Assembly: GCA_045402695.1 (NCBI GenBank)
Contig: JAWPNA010000152.1
Coordinates: 1-5,796, forward strand
Direction: 5' to 3'
DNA from: JAWPNA01 sp045402695
GTDB lineage: Bacteria > Acidobacteriota > Polarisedimenticolia > JACPZX01 > DASXTC01
DNA length: 5,796 nucleotides
The translations under genes and the position numbers were made by a program. The notes under the pieces were generated by a model. That model saw nothing but the letters and a program-made list of their open reading frames with translations. It ran no database searches and was not told where the DNA came from. How positions within the stretch are numbered: position 1 is the first letter of the stretch; every line of letters starts with the position of its first letter. Shown here one piece after another: positions 1-5,796 of this stretch.

Positions 1-902
1 AGCCGTTCCCAGGCCGGAGACAGCAGCAGGAGTGTCGGAGCACTCGTACCCGTGAGGATGAGTATTCGAGCCAGCGCTGCGGCGGGGTCTTTGATCGTTT
101 CCACCCGTCCACGTATGATTTGGCTGCCGGCGCCCAGCGCTGCGAGAAACGCCGCCACGGTGAGAGCGAACGAAAAGATCGACGTGCCGATGACGAGCGT
201 GAAGAGACGGATCCAGGTGACCTCGAGGGCCAGGGCGGAGAATCCTGTGGCGACAAACACCGCGAACAGGAGCCGCGTCCTTGCAGGCGGCTCACCCCGG
301 ACCCGCGCAAGAGGCGTGGGCGGCTCGGGCGCGAGAAGTACGAGGAGAACCAACCCGCCCGTGACCGCCAGCGCGAGCCCGGCCAGGATCCCCGCGACCC
401 GGAGGCCGGCCCAGGGAACCAGGAAGAATCCGGCGGCCAGGGCCCCAGCCGATGCTCCCAGGGTGTCGGCGCAGTAGGTTGCCGCGGCACTACGGGCCAC
501 GCTTGTACCACATTGCGCGTAGACGGCCGTCAAGGCCGGGTAGGCAAACCCCACCGCGAGCCCGACCGGCAGCGTCAGAAGCGTTAGGACGAGGCCGCGC
601 GCAACAAATCCCGACGGCCCTGTCATGCCGAGCCAGGTGATCGCAGGGGAGAACATCGTGACGAAGAGTCCCGCGAACACCAACAGGCCTCCGCAAGCGC
701 GAGTTCGGCGCTGCAAACCTGAAGGCCGCGCGGCGAGAGCGGCGCCCAGCCCGAGACCGGCAAGCAGGGCCGAGATGACCGCGCTGTGGGCGTAGGCCGT
801 CGCTCCGAGATAGGTCGCGGCCTTGCGGGCGGCGATCACTTCAAAGATGAGAGAGCACGCGTTGACGACTAGCAGCCCGCACAGGACGGCAAGACGACTC
901 AT
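1..902 (-). CDS. Polytopic membrane protein, fused MFS/spermidine-synthase family (N-terminal 300 residues, cut by left edge)
   Basis: The minus-strand frame opens at ATG 902 and stays open through position 1, giving 300 codons with no stop. An in-frame TGA at 917-915 makes this the first possible ATG; no strong Shine-Dalgarno precedes it. The protein is very hydrophobic, with several membrane helices (about 4-25, 37-58, 71-91, 100-128, 147-191, 211-226, 235-259). It looks internally duplicated: FEVIAARKAATYLGAT (20-35) and LEVTWIRLFTLVIGTS (226-241) align, each followed by a small-residue helix (SALLAGLGLGAA; AAFLAALGAGS). YCADTLGASAGALAAGF (143-159), then the VPWAGLR segment, matches the family pattern of the membrane domain attached to spermidine-synthase-like proteins. 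Known members often end in a cytoplasmic aminopropyltransferase fold; that part would lie beyond the edge, so catalysis cannot be judged. It lies downstream of the lipoprotein gene on the same strand. Family call fairly sure, substrate unknown. Confidence 0.82.
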   Translation of the reverse strand, partial: MSRLAVLCGLLVVNACSLIFEVIAARKAATYLGATAYAHSAVISALLAGLGLGAALAARPSGLQRRTRACGGLLVFAGLFVTMFSPAITWLGMTGPSGFVARGLVLTLLTLPVGLAVGFAYPALTAVYAQCGTSVARSAAATYCADTLGASAGALAAGFFLVPWAGLRVAGILAGLALAVTGGLVLLVLLAPEPPTPLARVRGEPPARTRLLFAVFVATGFSALALEVTWIRLFTLVIGTSIFSFALTVAAFLAALGAGSQIIRGRVETIKDPAAALARILILTGTSAPTLLLLSPAWER

Positions 903-1113
903 CGCGGGTCGCCATCACCGGAGCCGCTCCGCGAACGGTGCACACATCGCGGCACGGATGCTGAACACATTTGGGCGGCGCGTCGCCTCATGTGAAGATT
1001 TTACCCGACTCGCATCACGATGCGGAGCAAATAGCCCGCATCACGCCCGGCGGCGGGGCACGCGGAATCAGGGCAACACCGCAGCACAACAAGGGCGTCG
1101 GCCGCCCGGCGAG
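903..1113. other. 211-bp intergenic gap between lipoprotein and membrane-protein genes
   Basis: No convincing coding frame was found here. On the minus strand there is a possible -10 hexamer (TAAAAT, complement of 998-1003), but no matching -35 box at a usual distance, so a separate promoter for the membrane-protein gene is possible but unproven. A hairpin-forming repeat lies at 1011-1045. It has no following T-run on the minus strand, so it does not look like an intrinsic terminator. Confidence 0.5.
1011..1045. repeat. Short direct and inverted repeat (CGCATCACG twice) forming alternative hairpins
   Basis: CGCATCACG occurs at 1011-1019 and again at 1037-1045. GATGCGG at 1019-1025 is the perfect complement of CCGCATC at 1036-1042, giving a 7-bp stem around a 10-nt loop whose inner GC/GC can also pair. 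GATGCG (1019-1024) can instead pair with CGCATC at 1011-1016, so the two hairpins exclude each other. It lies between the stop of the lipoprotein gene and the start of the membrane-protein gene. It may affect transcript stability or be a protein site; function unknown. Confidence 0.45.
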
Positions 1114-2181
1114 TCAAGGTGAGTGTCGCGACATGCCCGGCTCCAGTGTTGTGCCTTCGGTGGAGAGCAGTCTCTTCAGGTTCTCCTGGGCTTCTCTCAG
1201 GCCGGGGTCGATCTCGAGCGCCCGGCGGAAGTCGGCCTCTGCGCCCTGGCGATCCCCCAGCTTCAGCTTCGTGAGTCCTCGATTGTTGTGCGCCTGAGCG
1301 TCCGAGGCGTACAGCTCGATGGCGCGAGTGAAGCTCGCCAGCGCTTCCTGAAGCCGGCCCGCGTTCATCAGGTCGATGCCTCGGTTGTACCAGGCGGCGA
1401 CGAGCTGAGGAGCGAGCGTGAGCGCCGCGTCGTAGCGCGCAAGGGCTTCGTCGAGCCTTCCTTGCTTGCCGAGCGTGACGGCTTGATTCGACAGCAGATG
1501 AGCGACCACTTCGGCGTTGGAGATCTCGCGCATGAACACGCCTGCCGCGATGCTTGCCTCGTCGATCTTGTGCCGCCGCCGGTAGGTGTCATCCTCGATC
1601 TCACGGCCGGATTCGGTCAGCTCGACGTTGTGAGCGGTGTTTCCAGGATGAACTCTGATGAACACGTGAACGGGCGTGGCCACGGCGTGAGCATCGAGGC
1701 CAAGCCGTTGCACAAGTGCGAGGTAGACGATCGCCAGCCCCACGCAGGTGCCACGGCGCGAGTCGAGCACGGCAGCAATCGATACGCCCTCGGGGCCCGA
1801 GAGTTCGGATGATGCGACGAAGCCGCCGGGGCCAAAGAACTGCCGGTTGAGAGCAGAGAAGACCTCGCCGGGAGAGGCGGCCTTCGGCGCCGTGGTCCGG
1901 ATTGCCGCCGCCTCCTCGTCCAGGCTTCGCAAGTAGGAGCGAGTGATTTCACGGGGGAGGGGCGAGGGCTCCGTGGCGAGCGACGCGCGAACAGAGTCTT
2001 GCTCTGCGCTGCGGATCTGAGTAACCAGATGGTTAACCAGGACGCGGGCCTCGTGACTGTTGTTCTGCGGATCTCCCGTGAGAGGGCGCCGTTGGCAGGC
2101 GGGAAGCGCGAGACAGAGGCCGATCACGAAGATTGCAGGGAGCAACCACTCCGTCGTGTCGAGTAAACGCACGCGCGGCAT
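1114..2181 (-). CDS. Predicted lipoprotein with SirB1/transglutaminase-like domain and TPR repeats
   Basis: A 355-residue protein starting at ATG 2181; an in-frame TAG at 2193-2191 rules out earlier starts, and AAGGAT lies about 11 nt upstream. Residues 13-28 are hydrophobic and end in LALPAC, a plausible lipobox with Cys29 as the lipidated residue, which suggests membrane anchoring on the periplasmic side. Residues about 105-205 resemble the SirB1/transglutaminase-like fold: RRGTCVGLAIVYLALVQRLG carries the presumed nucleophile Cys146, TPVHVFIR carries His172, and NVELTESG (185-192) would supply the third polar residue. Three TPR units follow (about 228-258, 262-292, 296-326, each with a G-x-A/EALA-type pattern ending near P or A), a protein-protein interaction scaffold. 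Residues after 340 are unstructured-looking. Whether the Cys-His pair is catalytic is unknown. The small basic gene lies 49 bp upstream and the spermidine-synthase-like membrane gene lies downstream, so a shared envelope process is possible. Confidence 0.85.
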   Translation of the reverse strand: MPRVRLLDTTEWLLPAIFVIGLCLALPACQRRPLTGDPQNNSHEARVLVNHLVTQIRSAEQDSVRASLATEPSPLPREITRSYLRSLDEEAAAIRTTAPKAASPGEVFSALNRQFFGPGGFVASSELSGPEGVSIAAVLDSRRGTCVGLAIVYLALVQRLGLDAHAVATPVHVFIRVHPGNTAHNVELTESGREIEDDTYRRRHKIDEASIAAGVFMREISNAEVVAHLLSNQAVTLGKQGRLDEALARYDAALTLAPQLVAAWYNRGIDLMNAGRLQEALASFTRAIELYASDAQAHNNRGLTKLKLGDRQGAEADFRRALEIDPGLREAQENLKRLLSTEGTTLEPGMSRHSP

Positions 2182-2230
2182 CTCGACATTCTATCCTTGG
2201 TTTGCGATTCGGATCCGTGTACAAGGGGAG

Positions 2231-2443
2231 TCAGCCCGCCGCCGCTATCGCCGGCCTGATCCCCTCCGTGGCGCGGACCCTCTTGACCTTCGCTCGCTTG
2301 ACGGCCGGCAGTCTTCTCTTCGTCCCCATGTACCTGCCCTTGAGATTCAGGGCGGCGCTCTGCTTGGAAGCGAGGCTTCTTTCTTTGTGGCCTGCCTCCG
2401 GGCGGTTGACGAGGATTTCGTTGGCGAGAGATCGGAGCGCCAT
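2231..2443 (-). CDS. Small, highly basic hypothetical protein (70 aa)
   Basis: I do not recognise this protein. With ATG 2443 it has 70 residues, 17 Lys/Arg and only 4 Glu (no Asp), with most of the charge in the second half (KGRYMGTKRRLPAVKRAK, then a VKRVRATEGIR stretch). That composition fits nucleic-acid binding or interaction with ribosomes or membranes, but no named domain is visible. Codons mostly end in G or C, as expected for a real gene in this genome. ATG 2443 has AGGG 7 nt upstream, the best ribosome site; an in-frame ATG at 2473 (80 aa) directly abuts the palindrome, and a TTG at 2497 inside it would give 88 aa, both less likely. It is followed after 49 bp by the lipoprotein gene on the same strand. 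Two other frames are open across the same DNA; I prefer this one for its start signal and codon pattern. Confidence 0.55.
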   Translation of the reverse strand: MALRSLANEILVNRPEAGHKERSLASKQSAALNLKGRYMGTKRRLPAVKRAKVKRVRATEGIRPAIAAAG

Positions 2444-2473
2444 TGTGGCGCCCTGCTTTGAATAAGGAAACAT

Positions 2474-2494
2474 AGTGTCCCACAATGGGACACT
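2474..2494. promoter_or_regulatory. Perfect 9-bp inverted repeat, candidate operator
   Basis: The left arm AGTGTCCCA (2474-2482) and right arm TGGGACACT (2486-2494) are exact complements around a CAA spacer. Arms this long with so short a spacer are typical of a site for a dimeric repressor or activator. It lies 30 bp upstream of the preferred start of the small basic gene and 35 bp upstream of the -35 box of the rightward promoter, so it could control either or both divergent units. In RNA it would form a hairpin with no U-run, which argues against a terminator. No regulator gene is in the window. Confidence 0.55.
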
Positions 2495-2529
2495 CAAGAT
2501 CCCGGACTAATACAATGCAAGAATGTTAC

Positions 2530-2558
2530 TTGACACGCGATCAGCTTGCCCGTATAGA
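2530..2558 (+). promoter_or_regulatory. Sigma70-type promoter for the YD-repeat protein gene
   Basis: A consensus -35 box TTGACA (2530-2535) is followed by exactly 17 bp and TATAGA (2553-2558), a 4/6 match to the -10 consensus. The stretch around and before it (about 2500-2530) is richer in A and T than its surroundings. Transcription would start near 2565 and leave a leader of about 133 nt before ATG 2698. A comparably good leftward promoter for the small gene was not found. Confidence 0.6.
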
Positions 2559-2564
2559 CGAGCC

Positions 2565-2697
2565 AGCCCGCCACCGCATACCGCCCTGGGCGGAGAGGCT
2601 CCCGCCTCAACCGCTATGAGAGGCCCACGGTAGGACGCAGGTCAGGGGATGTCCGCGTGCTTCCAGGCCACCTCGTGGCCCCTTGGAGGAATATCCG
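2565..2697 (+). promoter_or_regulatory. Structured GC-rich 5' leader of the YD-repeat protein gene
   Basis: Several exact short stems are visible. CCGCC (2581-2585) pairs with GGCGG (2589-2593). GAGGC (2595-2599) pairs with GCCTC (2604-2608). GGCCAC (2666-2671) pairs with GTGGCC (2675-2680), ending 4 nt before the Shine-Dalgarno. GCCTC can instead pair with a second GAGGC (2620-2624), and GGCGG can instead pair with CCGCC (2602-2606), so alternative folds compete. No known riboswitch class was recognised: the conserved blocks of the cyclic-di-GMP-I type were looked for and not found. Some pairing is expected by chance in GC-rich DNA. Confidence 0.35.
2685..2690 (+). promoter_or_regulatory. 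Ribosome binding site GGAGGA
   Basis: A near-perfect Shine-Dalgarno sits 7 nt before ATG 2698. It fixes the start of the YD-repeat protein and agrees with the signal peptide that begins at this codon. It follows closely on the hairpin at 2666-2680, which could influence access to the site. Confidence 0.85.
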
Positions 2698-2790
2698 ATG
2701 TCGCGAGCCCCGCGTCACGCGTCGCCAGCAGTCCGTTTCCTGATCTGCACCCACTTCGTCCTGCTGATGTTCTGGTCACTCACCTCCGCC
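2698..2790 (+). other. Signal peptide of the YD-repeat protein
   Basis: Codons 1-31 encode a basic start (three Arg plus His7), a hydrophobic stretch FLICTHFVLLMFWSL (14-28) and a T-S-A ending that fits signal peptidase I. Cys17 lies inside the hydrophobic core and lacks a lipobox around it, so lipoprotein processing is not expected. Export across the inner membrane is therefore the likely first step. Confidence 0.75.
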
Positions 2791-5700
2791 ATCGATAACA
2801 ACTTCACCAAGGGGGCGACGAACAACCACGTCTTCGAGGCGGGCGCGTGGGGTGAGAACATCGACGTGCTCAACGGAGGCCTGAACCTGACGATCCCGTT
2901 GGGGCCTCAGTGCCAGGTGTCGGGGGATCTGTCGTATCAGTTGAAGTTGGCCTATTCAAGCAAGCTCTGGATCCTCTCGGATCTGGACGGGGACGGCCAC
3001 TATCAGGATCGGCACCGCCCGAGGCTGTCGGGGCGGGGTCAGGCTGGCCTGGGCTTCACGCTGCAGATGGGGCGTTACTACCAGCAGGCGGTTCTGGGGA
3101 GCTGTGGGTATGGGTATGGGGACTCGGAGTTGGTGTACGAAGACGCCACCGGTGCAGCGCATCCCCTCAGTGCCATCGCCGGTGTCCTCGGGACCATGGA
3201 CGGCAGCTACCTGCGGTTCGAGGGGCCACAGAGCCCTTACTCGGCCGGGAACACGGACGTGACGATGCCCGACGGGACGCGATACGTGCTGGGCGCCGAG
3301 ACACCCGACCTGCGCAAGGAACTTGGAGACCCAAACACCGATTCACTGTGGCCGCGATGTGGCGTGGCGAACTATCCAGCCACCTTCGACCTGGACACCA
3401 ACGAGTACCGCGGCAAGTACGTCGTGAGAATGGAAGGCAAGAACCGCCGGTCGGATGGCAGCGCCTACAACTACGCGGTGGTTGAGTACGAGACGGCGGC
3501 GGGCATGAAGCACCTGATGAAGCGCATCTCGCCGTACCGAGACGGGGTGGCCGACCCGAACCACGCCATCGAGTTCACAAACAGCATCGCGGATCCCGGG
3601 GATCCGACCCAGACGCTGGAGATGGGGTACGTGAAGAGCATCTCGTTTCCAGTGTTCAGCAGCGACCCGAGCATCGTGCGGCGGGCGACGTACGTCTTTG
3701 ATTACACCGTTGAGGACATCCACGATCCATTTGTCTACCCGAACGCCCCGGCGAACCATTCGTCGGACAACGACTCGAATGACCTGTTCGAGGACACGCT
3801 GCTTCTGACGGGCATCACGTTTCCCGAAGGCTACACGATGGGCTTCGAATACACGGGGAATGCAAGCGAGTGGCAGGGGGCCAACGTGGGGTACCTGCAG
3901 GCGCGGGTGCTCCCCACGGGCGCCCGCGTGGAGTACGACTACCAGCAGTACCAGCCTTCCCACTGGGCGCAGGTATGCGGCATGGGAGCGTGCGGCGTGG
4001 GCCTTTATTTCACCGGGATCACCACGGGTATCGGAGCCAAGCGCATCGTGGTGCCACAAGACGTCGGGCCGGACCAGGTCTTCACGTGGACGTATGCGAG
4101 AAGCGCCTATGCAGCGGGAAAGCCGAACCCATCGCAGGTCGTGACGACCGATCCGTTCGGCAACGACACCGTGACGTACTTTCACGCCTTGCCAGAGCAA
4201 GCGGACCTGTGCGAGAACCCCCAGGGTATCAACCAGGAGGTCTGCCGCAAGATCTACATGATGAACAGCCTGCCCTACAAGACGGAGTCCTACCGGGGGT
4301 CCTGGACGCAGCCGGGCGGCCTGGTGCGCACCGAGGAGCAGGAATGGGAAGACGACATCTGGCTTGATGGGACGCCTTACTGGCAACACACCGGCGAGCG
4401 CAAGCGTGTGGTGAAATCCAAGGTCACCTACCATGACGATGGAGACAAGACCGCCCAGAGCGTGAATGAGGATTGGGACGGTCTGGGGAATTTCCGCAAG
4501 GTGACCGAGTACGGGTTCGATGGGATGCCGTACCGTGTCCGGCGCACCGACTACAACTGCGACAACCGGGAAGTCAACGGCACGTGCATGGACCCGAGTA
4601 CCTACAAATGCTGGACGCAGGACCCCAACTACCACTGCCCGCTGAGCCCGGGGCACCGGGACAACTGGATTCTCGGCACCTACTCTTACTCGCAGACCGA
4701 GGACGTCAACGGCAACATCTTGCAGCGCTCCGAGTTCGCCTTTGATCCCAACGATGGCGATCCCAACAACGACGTGGGAAACCTGACGGCGCGCCAGGAC
4801 CTGCTGACGCTCAACATGAGCGGGGGGGAGGCCTCACCTGCCGGCGACCCCCTGTCGGGCTTCAGCCTGGGAGACATCAAGACGGAGTTTTGGTACGAGG
4901 GCGACACCGGCTGCCTGGGGGGTGCGACCCCCTACAAGACGGGCAACGTGTGCGTGAAGACGGTGAGTGACTACGGGCTCACGCCGGCAGTCTTTCAGGA
5001 GCAGTACACCTACGCCCTGGGGGCGTTTCTGGTCAACCGGCAGGTGGTGGGGCTTGCCTGGAAGGCCGAGGATCGGGATGTGGATGAGTCCACGGGACTG
5101 ACGCGGGTTTCCAGGGACCCAAATGGGGTTGCGACGACTTTAAACTACGACCTGCTGGGGCGATTGATCAGGGTCACGCCGGATTCGAGAAACGGCACGG
5201 AGAATGCTGCGACACTGAGTTACCCCGACGTCTGGACCACGCAGCTCGAGCAGAAAATCTCAGACACCGACAAGATCTTCTCCCAGTTCAAGTTCGACAA
5301 GCTGGGCCGGCTGATCGAGGTGCAGAAGCTCCAGGCTGATGCCAGCATGGCCGCCCTGAAGACCCAGTACGACATCGCCGGGAGGGTGACGTTCCAGAGC
5401 GAATGGGGCGATCCGAATCACGGGACCACCTTCGACTACACCGACCCGGCCTCGGACCCCGAGAACCCGTCAGCGGATCCGTTCGGCCGGGTGCGAAAAA
5501 CCACTACCGCTGACGGCAAGATCACATTGACTGACTACCTCGGGTCCACCTCCGTGGTCACGGTGCAGGGCATTCAGACCGACTTCAGCCCGGTGAGCAC
5601 GTTTGACGCCAGGACAGCTTACGAGAAAGACGCCTTCGGGCGGCTGACCTCGGTGACGAGCCCGCGCAGCTACCCGCCGGCAGGGCCGCCGCTTCGGGTG

Positions 5701-5796
5701 GGGGCGGACGCTTCCTACACTTATGACCGGCTGGATCGCCTGGTTGGCGTGCGGCTGGAGACCAAGGATCCCGACACGCAGGCTCTCAGCTCGCAG
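2698..5796 (+). CDS. Sec-exported RHS/YD-repeat protein (N-terminal 1033 residues, cut by right edge)
   Basis: One uninterrupted frame runs from ATG 2698 to the last base. Residues 1-31 form a signal peptide: Arg3, Arg6 and Arg13, a hydrophobic core from 14 to 28, and a likely cut after TSA (31). The mature N-terminus has the opening typical of RHS shells (VLNGGLNLTIPLGPQ, 57-71), then a D-x-DGDG acidic loop (95-100) that may bind calcium. The region from 100 to about 800 is beta-rich-looking, with Tyr, Gly and Asp frequent and 13 cysteines in the mature part, many in close pairs. YD repeats start at about 816. RHS/YD proteins form large hollow beta-shells that enclose or present a C-terminal domain, often a toxin or adhesive module; here no PAAR or other secretion adaptor is seen at the N-terminus, so export through Sec is implied. 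The RHS core motif and C-terminal variable region would lie past the window, so toxin activity, an immunity gene and the final address (surface, outside, or wall-bound) cannot be judged. Confidence 0.9.
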   Translation, partial: MSRAPRHASPAVRFLICTHFVLLMFWSLTSAIDNNFTKGATNNHVFEAGAWGENIDVLNGGLNLTIPLGPQCQVSGDLSYQLKLAYSSKLWILSDLDGDGHYQDRHRPRLSGRGQAGLGFTLQMGRYYQQAVLGSCGYGYGDSELVYEDATGAAHPLSAIAGVLGTMDGSYLRFEGPQSPYSAGNTDVTMPDGTRYVLGAETPDLRKELGDPNTDSLWPRCGVANYPATFDLDTNEYRGKYVVRMEGKNRRSDGSAYNYAVVEYETAAGMKHLMKRISPYRDGVADPNHAIEFTNSIADPGDPTQTLEMGYVKSISFPVFSSDPSIVRRATYVFDYTVEDIHDPFVYPNAPANHSSDNDSNDLFEDTLLLTGITFPEGYTMGFEYTGNASEWQGANVGYLQARVLPTGARVEYDYQQYQPSHWAQVCGMGACGVGLYFTGITTGIGAKRIVVPQDVGPDQVFTWTYARSAYAAGKPNPSQVVTTDPFGNDTVTYFHALPEQADLCENPQGINQEVCRKIYMMNSLPYKTESYRGSWTQPGGLVRTEEQEWEDDIWLDGTPYWQHTGERKRVVKSKVTYHDDGDKTAQSVNEDWDGLGNFRKVTEYGFDGMPYRVRRTDYNCDNREVNGTCMDPSTYKCWTQDPNYHCPLSPGHRDNWILGTYSYSQTEDVNGNILQRSEFAFDPNDGDPNNDVGNLTARQDLLTLNMSGGEASPAGDPLSGFSLGDIKTEFWYEGDTGCLGGATPYKTGNVCVKTVSDYGLTPAVFQEQYTYALGAFLVNRQVVGLAWKAEDRDVDESTGLTRVSRDPNGVATTLNYDLLGRLIRVTPDSRNGTENAATLSYPDVWTTQLEQKISDTDKIFSQFKFDKLGRLIEVQKLQADASMAALKTQYDIAGRVTFQSEWGDPNHGTTFDYTDPASDPENPSADPFGRVRKTTTADGKITLTDYLGSTSVVTVQGIQTDFSPVSTFDARTAYEKDAFGRLTSVTSPRSYPPAGPPLRVGADASYTYDRLDRLVGVRLETKDPDTQALSSQ
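5143..5751 (+). repeat. YD/RHS repeat array within the exported protein
   Basis: Repeats of the form x-Y/F-D-x-x-G-R-L-x-x-V recur in the protein: NYDLLGRLIRV (816-826), KFDKLGRLIEV (865-875), QYDIAGRVTFQ (890-900), a degenerate DPFGRVRKTT (927-936), YEKDAFGRLTSV (975-986) and TYDRLDRLVGV (1008-1018). The spacing is irregular (about 25-50 residues). The last unit has Asp in place of the usual Gly. The array is still running at the window edge, so the total number of repeats is unknown. The region contains no cysteine, unlike the part before it. Confidence 0.85.

Noticed and set aside
120..587. Plus-strand Arg/Glu/Gly-rich open frame (155 codons) at the left end
   Set aside because: Low-complexity charged translation opposite the membrane-protein gene, whose helices and family motifs are plain on the minus strand.
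1019..1042. Intrinsic terminator after the lipoprotein gene
   Set aside because: The stem is present but no T-run follows it on the minus strand.
1123..1812. Plus-strand open frame (229 codons) opposite the lipoprotein gene
   Set aside because: The minus strand encodes a clear lipobox, transglutaminase-like motif and TPR repeats; the opposite frame shows no domain.
2124..2483. Second minus-strand frame (119 codons) overlapping the small basic gene and the lipoprotein start
   Set aside because: Its composition (Gln/Gly/Arg-rich) lacks domain features, it overlaps the well-supported lipoprotein start, and the preferred frame has the better ribosome site.
2565..2697. Cyclic-di-GMP-I or other known riboswitch in the leader
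   Set aside because: The conserved blocks of the GEMM class (GCAAACC and GGGACGCAAAGCC types) are absent and no other class was recognised.
3590..3606. Inverted repeat CGGATCC / GGATCCG with CGG spacer
   Set aside because: It lies inside the YD-protein frame and simply encodes an Ala-Asp-Pro-Gly-Asp-Pro turn; no sign of a regulatory or mobile role.
3343..4656. Long antisense open frame (437 codons) opposite the YD-repeat gene
   Set aside because: It is a shadow of GC-rich codon bias: the plus-strand frame has a signal peptide, ribosome site, promoter and YD motifs, whereas the antisense translation is Val/Arg/His-rich with no recognisable domain.

Overview
The window is GC-rich and codes densely. 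It carries four protein genes, two of them cut by the window edges, arranged as two divergent blocks around an intergenic region near 2444-2697. No rRNA, tRNA, CRISPR array, insertion sequence or phage gene was recognised. The protein families (a membrane protein of the spermidine-synthase-fused MFS type, a transglutaminase-like/TPR lipoprotein, and a Sec-exported YD-repeat protein) suggest a Gram-negative environmental bacterium, for example Myxococcota, Acidobacteriota or a relative. That placement is inference; the window has no taxonomic marker.

Left block, minus strand, in transcription order: a 70-residue strongly basic protein of unknown function (2443-2231); 49 bp later a 355-residue lipoprotein with a SirB1/transglutaminase-like domain and three TPR repeats (2181-1114); then, after a 211-bp gap, the N-terminal 300 residues of a polytopic membrane protein of the fused MFS/spermidine-synthase family (902 to beyond position 1). 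The membrane gene has no stop codon inside the window. The three could form one transcription unit, but the 211-bp gap leaves room for a separate promoter.

Centre: a perfect 9-bp inverted repeat (2474-2494) lies just upstream of the small gene. About 35 bp further on is a good sigma70-type promoter facing right (2530-2558). It is followed by a roughly 130-nt GC-rich leader that can form several short, partly mutually exclusive hairpins, and by a strong ribosome binding site.

Right block, plus strand: one open frame from 2698 to the right edge (1033 codons, no stop). It encodes a Sec signal peptide, a long cysteine-containing N-terminal region and, from about residue 816, an array of YD/RHS repeats. 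It is the upstream part of a large exported RHS/YD-repeat protein. The C-terminus, where such proteins carry their core domain and any variable effector or toxin domain, lies outside the window. The most interesting points are this exported YD protein, the palindrome between the divergent units, and the small basic gene next to the lipoprotein/spermidine-synthase-like pair.
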